Positions 57,470-64,000 of a DNA stretch of 64,000 nt are shown here, piece by piece. The stretch is from Corynebacterium resistens DSM 45100 (GTDB taxonomy: Bacteria; Actinomycetota; Actinomycetes; Mycobacteriales; Mycobacteriaceae). The stretch covers positions 1,922,001 through 1,986,000 of the forward strand of contig NC_015673.1 of NCBI RefSeq assembly GCF_000177535.2. The letters are read 5' to 3'. The notes under the pieces were generated by a model. The model saw only the letters and a program-made list of their open reading frames with translations. It was not told where the DNA came from and ran no database searches. Each line of letters starts with the position of its first letter. The stretch's first letter is position 1. Both the position numbers and the translations under genes were made by a program.

Positions 57470-58795
57470 TTAAACCGCACGGATGTAGTCATCGTAACGA
57501 CCATGCTCGTCATCAGAATCATGGAAGAATTCGTGGCTATCGACCACGGCGAGGTTGTGCAACTCCGCATCGGCTTCGTCGGGTTCGATAATGACAGCAC
57601 CAGGGCGCATGAGGCGTTCTGGGATCACACCCAATTCGTGATCTTCGGTGTTGTGCACACCAAGGCGCGCACGCCGCATACGAGCGAGCCGGCGACGTCG
57701 CAGCTTGGCCTCCTCGATGGCGTTCTTGCGCAGGGCGACCAAGTAGAACACCGTCATGGCGGTCATCACGACGGGAGCCAACCACAATGCGCCACCGCGC
57801 CAGAATGCGAGTGCAAAGGAAAGCACCAGTAGCGCCACCATGCCCAGCAGAACGTGCTTCCGGCGCTTCTGCCGGCGGCGGTTAGCTTCGGCACTTGCGA
57901 CAGGATCGTAGACACCGCGACCACGGCGGGCGGCAATGTAATTCATGTCGTCTTCCGAAAGCTCCATCGAATCATAAAGATTCTCAACGGGGCGAGCAGT
58001 GCCCACGGTGGCGAGTTCACGCACATGGTCTTCACGACCACGGGAATCGTCAAAATCCACGCCACGCAGAACCCCGGTGGGAACTTCAGCGGGTTTTTCG
58101 GCTTTCTTTCGCTTAAGTGCAGCTACTACGGCTTCTTCAACGACCGGCTCAAACTCACCAGTGTCTGTTTCATCCTGAGACTTGTAAGAGCTGGCATCCA
58201 ACTTCCGGGCGGTACCGGTTTCGTTGTTGCCGTCCTTCAGGGAAGCCACGTCGCTATCGGTTTTGTCTTCCGTTGTGGTGGTGGAAACATCGCCTGCAGG
58301 GGCATCGTCTGCAATATCACCATCTGAGGTTTCAGATTCTGCAGTTTCGTCGTCGGCCTCAGCGTGATCCTGTGCTGAAGATTCAACAGCTGCCTCGTCG
58401 TTGACATCGCCGGTGGCCGAGAGCTCACTTTCTTCGGCCATATCACCGTCAATAACCTCGCCCTCGACTACATCGATATCGCCCTTATCTTGGCGTGCCA
58501 CTGCCATATCTTTGCCTGGAGTACGCTCCTTAGATTCCGTGCCCTCGTCATCCAACAGCACATACTCGGGTTCGGCATCGACGAGTTCTAACTCTTCGTC
58601 GTTGTCATCCGCGGTAAACAGCGCAGGAGAAGGCCGCAATCTACGCTTTCCGCGTAGTTCGGAGCCCCCGGAATGCACTAGTCGTGTTTCCGTTAGCGCT
58701 TCAGATGTCTGTCGCACTGGCCGCCGGTTAAACAACACCAGCGGTGTCAACAAAACAATCCAGACAACGGCAATTAGAAGCAGTGAACCGGGCAC
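57470..58795 (-). CDS. glpR: GlpR-like divisome membrane receptor
   Basis: A 441-residue protein with one N-terminal membrane helix (about 5-22), a long low-complexity acidic region (about 60-220, rich in Asp, Glu, Ser, Thr), a conserved block (about 240-300: VLRGVDFDD, MELSEDDMNYIAARRGRGVYDP), two further membrane helices (about 314-332 and 335-354) and a basic-then-acidic tail. In C. glutamicum the membrane receptor of the gephyrin-like division protein Glp is encoded in this same galU-glp-rimJ-glpR order. The name rests on that synteny and architecture. Confidence 0.72.
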   Translation of the reverse strand: MPGSLLLIAVVWIVLLTPLVLFNRRPVRQTSEALTETRLVHSGGSELRGKRRLRPSPALFTADDNDEELELVDAEPEYVLLDDEGTESKERTPGKDMAVARQDKGDIDVVEGEVIDGDMAEESELSATGDVNDEAAVESSAQDHAEADDETAESETSDGDIADDAPAGDVSTTTTEDKTDSDVASLKDGNNETGTARKLDASSYKSQDETDTGEFEPVVEEAVVAALKRKKAEKPAEVPTGVLRGVDFDDSRGREDHVRELATVGTARPVENLYDSMELSEDDMNYIAARRGRGVYDPVASAEANRRRQKRRKHVLLGMVALLVLSFALAFWRGGALWLAPVVMTAMTVFYLVALRKNAIEEAKLRRRRLARMRRARLGVHNTEDHELGVIPERLMRPGAVIIEPDEADAELHNLAVVDSHEFFHDSDDEHGRYDDYIRAV

Positions 58796-58922
58796 GAGTT
58801 TCGCTTCTCCTCAATGTGATTGGGCATTACTTCCCCCAGGGTGCAACCCTGTGGAGGAACTCTAGGTATAAGAATTTTTTCGTAGCGGTTTCCACGCTAT
58901 CGGCTGAACTGCTCAACCGGGT

Positions 58923-59600
58923 TCAAGCCACGCCGATGAGGTCGCCATCATTGAGCATTTTGCGAACGAGTGACCCGTGTGGAGCTATCTCTTCCAGAGT
59001 AATCGCCATTAGAAAGTGATCAGTCCACGAACCGTTGATATGTAGGTTTCGCAGCAACGTTCCTTCATGCCGAAATCCCGCCTTCTCCAACACCCTTCGG
59101 GAAGCCACATTGCTTTCCATAACAGTCGCTTCCACCCGATGCATTTCAACCTGTCTGAAAGCGTGATCGATCCCTAGAGCCACGGATGCAGTAGCCACCC
59201 CGCGCCCTTGCATCGCGCTATGCACCCAGTAACCGATCCAACAGCTTCGAATTGCACCGTGCTGGATGTTGCCCAGCGTGAGCTGGCCGGCGAACTGCCC
59301 GTCCACTTCAATCGCTGCGGGGACTACAACTCCCCTTTCTGCCCAATCAATGAGGTTGCGGAAGGTGTATTTCCACCCTTGGGTATTGTGTGCTTCTTCC
59401 CACCCGTGGACTGCGGTTGGTTCCACAGGTTCTAACAGGCGGCGGTCTTCCATTCGATATCGACGCCATGCCACGCCGTCCCCGCGTTCCAAACTCCGCA
59501 GGCGCACGCTTTGGCCGGAACGTGTCACCACGGTTGGGGTGTCCACTGGCCATCCCAATTGAGCGGGCTTTCCGCCTGCGAGTAGATGAAGAAGATTCAT
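58923..59600 (-). CDS. rimJ: GNAT family N-acetyltransferase, RimJ-like
   Basis: A 225-residue acetyltransferase of the RimJ/RimL group, which acetylates N-terminal amino groups of ribosomal or other proteins with acetyl-CoA. The acetyl-CoA loop is GRGVATASVALG (about residues 131-142), preceded by SCWIGYWVHSAMQ and followed by NVASRRVLEKAGFRHEG, both typical of the group. The N-terminal 25 residues are hydrophobic-basic. The target is unknown. It lies between glp and glpR and is probably in the same operon. Confidence 0.9.
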   Translation of the reverse strand: MNLLHLLAGGKPAQLGWPVDTPTVVTRSGQSVRLRSLERGDGVAWRRYRMEDRRLLEPVEPTAVHGWEEAHNTQGWKYTFRNLIDWAERGVVVPAAIEVDGQFAGQLTLGNIQHGAIRSCWIGYWVHSAMQGRGVATASVALGIDHAFRQVEMHRVEATVMESNVASRRVLEKAGFRHEGTLLRNLHINGSWTDHFLMAITLEEIAPHGSLVRKMLNDGDLIGVA

Positions 59601-59625
59601 GGCTGTGCCATTTCGTACTGGCTAG

Positions 59626-60924
59626 TTAGACCCGATTTGTTAAGAACATGACATCGACCTTGGCGCCGGGCGCCAAGTGATCGACATCCACGGGAACCAC
59701 GATCAAGCAGTTTGCGCGTCCATGGCTCCCCAAGAGGTGGGTTGGTTCACCACCATCAGCGGCTCCCAGTGGATCAACGAGGAAGTCTCCTGTATCACGA
59801 TCGCGCATCAACTGGCCACGAATGAAGCCACGGCGATGGGGAGTAGATTCAATGGAGGCGATGGTGCGCGCTTGTACCACGCGGCGATTGGACTGTCGTT
59901 GCCCCCGAATCAATTGAATGAGGGGACGAACCATCACCTCGAATGCCACCAGCGCTGCGGAGGGATTCGCGGGCAGCAAGAATGTCGGCACTTTGTCGGC
60001 GCCCAAGGTACCGAAACCCATAACAGATGCGGGATGCATCGCGATTCTGGTGATTTCCAAATCTCCCAGTTCGGAAAGCACCTCGCGCAGCTCAGCGCTA
60101 GCTGTTCCACCAACAGCTCCAGAGATAACAACGATTTCTGATCGTATGAGCTGCCCCTCGATAACGTCTTTCATGCGACGTGGTTCGCCACCGACGATGC
60201 CCAGGCGATGCACTTCAGCGCCTGCCTCCCGGCCAGCTGCCGTGAGCGAGTACGAATTCACGTCGTAGATTTTGCCCAAGGAAGGTTCACGTTCGATGTC
60301 GATGAGTTCTTGCCCAAACGCCATCACCGCCATTCGTGGGCGAGGATAAACCAGCACCTTGGAGCGGCCTACGCCTGCCAGCAGACCGACTTGAGCTGCT
60401 CCGATAATCGATCCCTGCTCGACAACAACATCACCCGGCTGGACATCCGATCCCTTGCGGTGAACGAATTCACCCGGCCGGATCCACTCGAGCGGAACGA
60501 TGCGGCGCCCCTGGGTTTCCGCCCAATCGAGGGGCAACACGGCGTCGGCCAAAGTTGGCATCGGAGCACCCGCATGGACCCGAACGCACTGGCGTGGCTG
60601 CAAGCGTACTGGCCGGTGAGAACCCGCGGTAACTTCTCCGACGATCGGCAAAGCCCCTCGGTGAGAGGCAGAAGTACTCTCAAGTGGCCGCTCTTCTGAT
60701 TCTTCACCATCATCCGTTGGCGCGGGATCGAGCGCTTGGCGAATATCCACGCACCGTACGGCATATCCGTCGATAGCGGCCTGATCGAATCCGGGCAGAT
60801 GCTCCGTGCCTTCTACCTGTTCGGCGCATCGCAACCCCAACGCCTCGGAAATGGCCACGCGCACTGGCTCAGGGGTGACCGCAGCAGCCGTGATGATTGC
60901 TAGCTGCTCCTCTACTGTCCGCAT
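59626..60924 (-). CDS. glp: MoeA/gephyrin-like protein Glp
   Basis: A 432-residue MoeA-fold protein. It has GFDQAAIDGYAV near residues 44-55 (usually FDNSAMDGYA in MoeA), the PRPRMAVMAFGQELIDIE stretch, and SGAVGGTASAEL where enzymatic MoeA has a Gly-Gly-Val-Ser motif. These changes and the galU-rimJ-glpR context fit Glp, the gephyrin-like FtsZ-binding division protein of corynebacteria. A remaining role as molybdopterin molybdotransferase is possible. The start ATG at 60924 is the first available. Confidence 0.82.
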   Translation of the reverse strand: MRTVEEQLAIITAAAVTPEPVRVAISEALGLRCAEQVEGTEHLPGFDQAAIDGYAVRCVDIRQALDPAPTDDGEESEERPLESTSASHRGALPIVGEVTAGSHRPVRLQPRQCVRVHAGAPMPTLADAVLPLDWAETQGRRIVPLEWIRPGEFVHRKGSDVQPGDVVVEQGSIIGAAQVGLLAGVGRSKVLVYPRPRMAVMAFGQELIDIEREPSLGKIYDVNSYSLTAAGREAGAEVHRLGIVGGEPRRMKDVIEGQLIRSEIVVISGAVGGTASAELREVLSELGDLEITRIAMHPASVMGFGTLGADKVPTFLLPANPSAALVAFEVMVRPLIQLIRGQRQSNRRVVQARTIASIESTPHRRGFIRGQLMRDRDTGDFLVDPLGAADGGEPTHLLGSHGRANCLIVVPVDVDHLAPGAKVDVMFLTNRV

Positions 60925-60974
60925 TTTAAGCGTTCCTTCCTCGACCCAAACTGGCCGGGTACCGGGGTTGGCCG

Positions 60975-61030
60975 GGATTCATTCGGCGGGGCTGGCTCCA
61001 CCTGATTGTTGGACCGGATTCATTCGGCGG
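60975..61030. repeat. Direct repeat GGATTCATTCGGCGG in the galU-glp gap
   Basis: The 15-mer occurs at 60975-60989 and 61016-61030. A second short repeat, ATTCAACCG, occurs twice just after (near 61049 and 61063). Together they fill most of the gap and look like a decaying repeat. Confidence 0.7.
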
Positions 61031-61093
61031 AATGCCTTCGACCCATTGCATTCAACCGGGTTAATTCAACCGAGGGTGCTGAAAGACAATCAT

Positions 61094-62017
61094 CTAGCTT
61101 TCGTTTGTAGCCAAGCGTTCTTCGAGCCACCGGCGCAGGGACGGGCCGTAGGTGTCGTCTTGAAGCGCGAAGTCCACACAGGCGCGAATGTATCCACCGG
61201 GATTACCCAGATCGTGGCGCTGCCCATGGTGAACGAGAATATGCACAGGGTGGCCTTCTTCGATGAGCAACTCGATCGCATCAGTGATCTGAATTTCCCC
61301 ACCCTTACCAGGCTTAGTGCGGCGAAGGGCGTCGAAAATCTGACGGTCCAGCAAGTATCGACCGGTGGCTACGAAATTACTTGGTGCCTCGTCAACGTCA
61401 GGCTTTTCTACCATCGCCTTGACGGCCTTAACGTTTTCTTCGCTCGATTCCTCGATATCAAACACGCCATACTTGCTGACATCTTCCCGTGGAACCTCGA
61501 AAGCGCACAAGACCGATCCACCGAACCTCTGGCGAATAGCGAGCATTTGCTCCATGGCGCCGAACGGCAAGACGAGATCATCGGGAAGCATAACGGCGAA
61601 GCAATCCTCATCTTCGTCGAGAACGGATTCCGCAAGACCGATGGCGTGCCCGAGCCCGAGAGGCTTTTCCTGTTCGACGGGTACAGCGTTGATGAGTCCA
61701 TCTACTGCGCGAACCTTGGTCAGTTGATCTTGCTTGTCACGCGCTTCAAGGGTTTCTTCCAATTCCGCATCCGTGCGAAAGTGCGCCATGATGCCGTCCT
61801 TCTTTGGGGCGGTGATGATGGCTAGACGATCCGCGCCAGCAGCAGCTGCTTCTTTAGCAATGAGTTCAATACCCGGAGTGTCTACGACCGGGAGCAGCTC
61901 TTTGGGAACTGTCTTAGTCGCGGGAAGGAATCGGGTTCCTAGGCCAGCTGCGGGAACAACCACGGTACGCACATGTGCCGGCGCATTGTTTTGATCAGTC
62001 GTAGGGGTAGAAGACAT
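61094..62017 (-). CDS. galU: UTP-glucose-1-phosphate uridylyltransferase
   Basis: Makes UDP-glucose for trehalose, glycogen-type and wall polymers. The 307-residue GalU has AGLGTRFLPATKTVPKELLP (about 24-43), the nucleotide and sugar sites in DDLVLP, and EKPDVDEAPSNFVATGRYLL. The N-terminal 15 residues are polar and unconserved. It is the first gene of the galU-glp-rimJ-glpR block and diverges from fthC. Confidence 0.96.
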   Translation of the reverse strand: MSSTPTTDQNNAPAHVRTVVVPAAGLGTRFLPATKTVPKELLPVVDTPGIELIAKEAAAAGADRLAIITAPKKDGIMAHFRTDAELEETLEARDKQDQLTKVRAVDGLINAVPVEQEKPLGLGHAIGLAESVLDEDEDCFAVMLPDDLVLPFGAMEQMLAIRQRFGGSVLCAFEVPREDVSKYGVFDIEESSEENVKAVKAMVEKPDVDEAPSNFVATGRYLLDRQIFDALRRTKPGKGGEIQITDAIELLIEEGHPVHILVHHGQRHDLGNPGGYIRACVDFALQDDTYGPSLRRWLEERLATNES

Positions 62018-62114
62018 GCCAAGAATCGTACCGCGAACAGAGTATTTTTCGCGTTAACTACACTCCCCAAAAGGCGAGGTAAGTATCTGACAGAATTATG
62101 CGCATCCGATCGGC

Positions 62115-62729
62115 ATGCAGGTAAGTTCAGAAAATGTGAACACCATAGCGGAAGAAAAACGTCGGCTGAGAAGCAGGATTCGCCAAAGTCGCCGGTCAAT
62201 TTCTACCCACGAACGGGCGATACGCGATAGCGCAATCCAGCGGAATGTCATCGAGTTTCTGGCAAGCATCCGCCCGCAGGCGGTGTGCGCTTATTCACCA
62301 ATGCCCTACGAACCAGGTGGTTCTGACTTGGCACAACGTATACGAAATGCGCTTCCCGAAAGTGTCCCCCTCTACTTGCCCCGAGTAGTGCCTAAGGCTG
62401 AGCGCGCCATGGATTGGATCGAATTCAATGGGCAATTAACCCCCAGCGCCTGGGGCATTCCGGAGCCCAACGGAGAACCTGTGCAGCACATCTTCCACAA
62501 AGAGCCTCTGATGATTTTGCCTGCACTTGCTATAGACTATAACGGGCGTCGGCTTGGGCAAGGTGGCGGTTTCTACGACAGCTTCTTTGCTCTTAAACCC
62601 AACGGGATCATTTCCTGTGCAGTTGTCGACGACAACGAAATCATCGACCACGTTCCCACGGAAGACCACGACCTGACTGTGGATTACATCATCTCGGGGG
62701 CTGCCGTGGTCCAGAAGAAAGGAAAATGA
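62115..62729 (+). CDS. fthC: 5-formyltetrahydrofolate cyclo-ligase
   Basis: Converts 5-formyl-THF to 5,10-methenyl-THF with ATP, keeping one-carbon folates usable. The 204-residue protein has RRLRSRIRQSRRSIS at the N-terminus, the substrate site WGIPEPNGEPV and the ATP-binding signature RLGQGGGFYDSFF near residues 146-158. The start at 62115 is the most upstream ATG; no strong ribosome site is seen. Three bases separate its stop from mscL. Confidence 0.93.
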   Translation: MQVSSENVNTIAEEKRRLRSRIRQSRRSISTHERAIRDSAIQRNVIEFLASIRPQAVCAYSPMPYEPGGSDLAQRIRNALPESVPLYLPRVVPKAERAMDWIEFNGQLTPSAWGIPEPNGEPVQHIFHKEPLMILPALAIDYNGRRLGQGGGFYDSFFALKPNGIISCAVVDDNEIIDHVPTEDHDLTVDYIISGAAVVQKKGK

Positions 62730-62732
62730 GTC

Positions 62733-63242
62733 ATGCTTAAGGGCTTTAAAGACTTCATCATGCGTGGCAACGTGATCGAACTTGCGGTCGCGGTTGTCAT
62801 GGGTACCGCATTCACCGCGATTGTGACTGCCTTCACGAAGGGCATCGTAGATCCATTGCTGGCTGCCATAGGTGGCAGCCCCGAGGTTGGGCTCGGGTTC
62901 TACCTGCGCGAAGGCAACCCAGCTACTTTCATTAACCTAGGCTCCATCATCACCGCTATCATCAACTTCCTGATCGTGGCAGCTGTCATCTACTTCCTGA
63001 TGATCGCCCCTATGAATAAGGTCGCTGAGATGAATGCGCGCCGTAAGGGTATTGCCCCAGAGGAGGCTGCGGCTACCGACGTTGAGCTGCTGGCCGAGAT
63101 CCGCGACCTGCTCCGTGAGCAGCGCGATCGCCCTTCCAATCCAGCTCTGACGGAGCGCCTGGATCGCGCGGAAACCATCACTCCGCACGGTGATTCCGCC
63201 ACGACAGATTCCGCAGACAACTACGGACGTCACGCAGAGTAA
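62733..63242 (+). CDS. mscL: Large-conductance mechanosensitive channel
   Basis: Opens under membrane tension to release solutes during hypo-osmotic shock. MLKGFKDFIMRGNVIELAVAVVMG gives the N-terminal helix and TM1 and the hydrophobic pore; FINLGSIITAIINFLIVAAVIYFLM gives TM2, both listed here as family features of about residues 1-95. The C-terminal bundle helix (ELLAEIRDLLRE) is followed by an extra 45-residue polar tail, so at 169 residues it exceeds the usual 130-150. It follows fthC directly. Confidence 0.95.
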   Translation: MLKGFKDFIMRGNVIELAVAVVMGTAFTAIVTAFTKGIVDPLLAAIGGSPEVGLGFYLREGNPATFINLGSIITAIINFLIVAAVIYFLMIAPMNKVAEMNARRKGIAPEEAAATDVELLAEIRDLLREQRDRPSNPALTERLDRAETITPHGDSATTDSADNYGRHAE

Positions 63243-63294
63243 ACTAACTGCTCAGCGCGCTTGGTTGCGCGTCTACACAACGATTTTTTGGGGG

Positions 63295-63465
63295 TTAACC
63301 CCAGTGCGGGGGCTTTTGCTCCCGCCAGAACTGTTCATCAAATGGTTCACTAGGCGCCACGGGTTCAAATGGATCCGTGGCGTCAAAGTATTTGGGCCGC
63401 TTCCGCCGCCCCGCGCCCAAGGTCCCAAAGGTGCGACGGGGCCTGCGCCGAGAGGGTTTAGACAT
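63295..63465 (-). CDS. Small hypothetical protein, 56 residues
   Basis: An intact frame of 57 codons: ATG at 63465, TAA at 63295-63297. The product begins with a very basic stretch (MSKPSRRRPRRTFGTLGAG, then RRKRPKYF), continues with DATDPFEPVAPSEPFDEQFW and ends in REQKPPHWG. The composition, aromatic-proline-rich and acidic after a basic head, is not random. Its ATG overlaps the stop of the upstream mog-type gene (ATGTCTAA), so translation is probably coupled. Similar small proteins next to molybdopterin-type genes are known in actinobacteria; the function is unknown. Confidence 0.72.
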   Translation of the reverse strand: MSKPSRRRPRRTFGTLGAGRRKRPKYFDATDPFEPVAPSEPFDEQFWREQKPPHWG

Positions 63466-63961
63466 TCAATTCGCTGATGACGTGGCGAACTAGTGGCCCG
63501 AGGGTAGCCATGCCATCTCGGATCGCCTCACGTGAACCAGCAATATTCACGATCACCGTGGAACCGGAAACTCCTGCGATACCACGGGACAACCCCGCGT
63601 GGAGCGAGTTCGCTGAAAGACCAGACGAACGCAGAGCTTCTGCGATGCCCGGAATCTTACGATCAAGTTCCTTATGCGTGGCCTCAGGTGTCTTGTCTCG
63701 AGGCCCCATCCCCGTACCGCCGATCGTGACAACTAGATCTGTTCCCCCGACAACACCGGTTTGAATAGCTTGGCGAATCGCCGACTTTCGGCTTTCCACT
63801 TCAACTACGGCGTCTACGATGAAGTCCTCTTCTGTCAGAAGCTCGCCAACTAACTCCCCAAAGCGGGCATGCTTTTCGGGTTCATCAGTAACGATAACGA
63901 CCATCGCGCGGAGTAGGGCACGGCGAGTGTGGTCTTGGTACATGCGGGACTCAGCATCCAA
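63458..63961 (-). CDS. mog: Molybdopterin adenylyltransferase family protein (MogA/MoaB)
   Basis: A MogA/MoaB-fold protein, about 165 residues within the window. The nucleotide and molybdopterin site appears as TIGGTGMGPRDKTPEAT, followed by GIAEALRSSG and the closing GSTVIVNIAGSREA. The best visible start is TTG at 63961 or ATG at 63943 or 63904, but none has a good ribosome site and the frame stays open to base 64000, so the gene may begin outside the window. A small gene follows with overlapping codons. Confidence 0.85.
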   Translation of the reverse strand: MDAESRMYQDHTRRALLRAMVVIVTDEPEKHARFGELVGELLTEEDFIVDAVVEVESRKSAIRQAIQTGVVGGTDLVVTIGGTGMGPRDKTPEATHKELDRKIPGIAEALRSSGLSANSLHAGLSRGIAGVSGSTVIVNIAGSREAIRDGMATLGPLVRHVISELNV

Positions 63962-64000
63962 AGTATGGAAAAGGGCATCATCGGGCTCCGGGATATCGCC

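Overview
The window is chromosomal DNA from a Corynebacterium. The evidence is the gene complement and gene order: the eno-ftsB-DUF501-ppx block, glmU-prs-rplY-pth, an Rpf2-type resuscitation factor beside ksgA-ispE and an ABC-F gene, the galU-glp(moeA-like)-rimJ-glpR divisome block, a PMT mannosyltransferase next to rsmI, and an IS1249-type insertion sequence. Species cannot be fixed from the sequence alone. Most of the window is ordinary, densely packed core genome with many 1-11 bp gene overlaps.

Layout. 1-3.4 kb: end of an aldehyde dehydrogenase, an SDR oxidoreductase and the NAD(P)H-hydrate repair enzyme. 3.4-5.2 kb: an AT-richer accessory patch with a 32-residue amphipathic peptide gene that has a strongly structured 3' UTR, followed by an orphan ORF pair. 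5.2-10.1 kb (minus strand): tRNA-Leu(UAA), a DUF501-exopolyphosphatase fusion, ftsB, eno and a lytic transglycosylase. 10.1-13.7 kb: mntR divergent from a manganese ABC transporter operon, with a good MntR operator between them and a 36-bp tandem repeat running over the permease stop codon. 13.7-19 kb: mazG (frameshifted) and mfd. 19-20.6 kb: tRNA-Gln whose terminator has been split by the IS element. 20.6-27.9 kb: MFS transporter, glmU, prs, an AI-2E family permease, rplY with a structured leader, and pth. 28-37 kb: prfC, a large catalase, a second pth, an MmpL exporter with its TetR regulator, and pnuC. 37-49 kb (minus strand): enoyl-CoA hydratase-like protein, PPK2 with a histone-like tail, sdaA, a small monooxygenase, ABC-F protein, ispE, ksgA (frameshifted), rpf2, tatD, and an MFS transporter. 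49-57 kb: metG, an Rrf2 regulator under a candidate iron box, a BCCT transporter, rsmI, pmt, a zinc-finger membrane protein and DoxX. 57-64 kb: glpR, rimJ-like, glp, galU, then fthC-mscL and, on the opposite strand, a molybdopterin-type protein and an unlisted 56-residue gene.

Themes. Manganese uptake and its sensor form a self-contained circuit. Polyphosphate metabolism is represented twice (Ppx fusion, PPK2 with basic tail). Cell envelope and division genes are spread through the window (FtsB, lytic transglycosylase, Rpf2, GlmU, GalU, PMT, Glp/GlpR). Two genes (mazG, ksgA) carry one extra base in a homopolymer; sequencing error is as likely as real inactivation. The most unusual items are the 32-aa peptide with three hairpins plus terminator, the IS insertion inside a tRNA terminator, a perfect 15-bp inverted repeat covering a start codon, and a possible promoter-to-terminator small RNA unit upstream of rplY.
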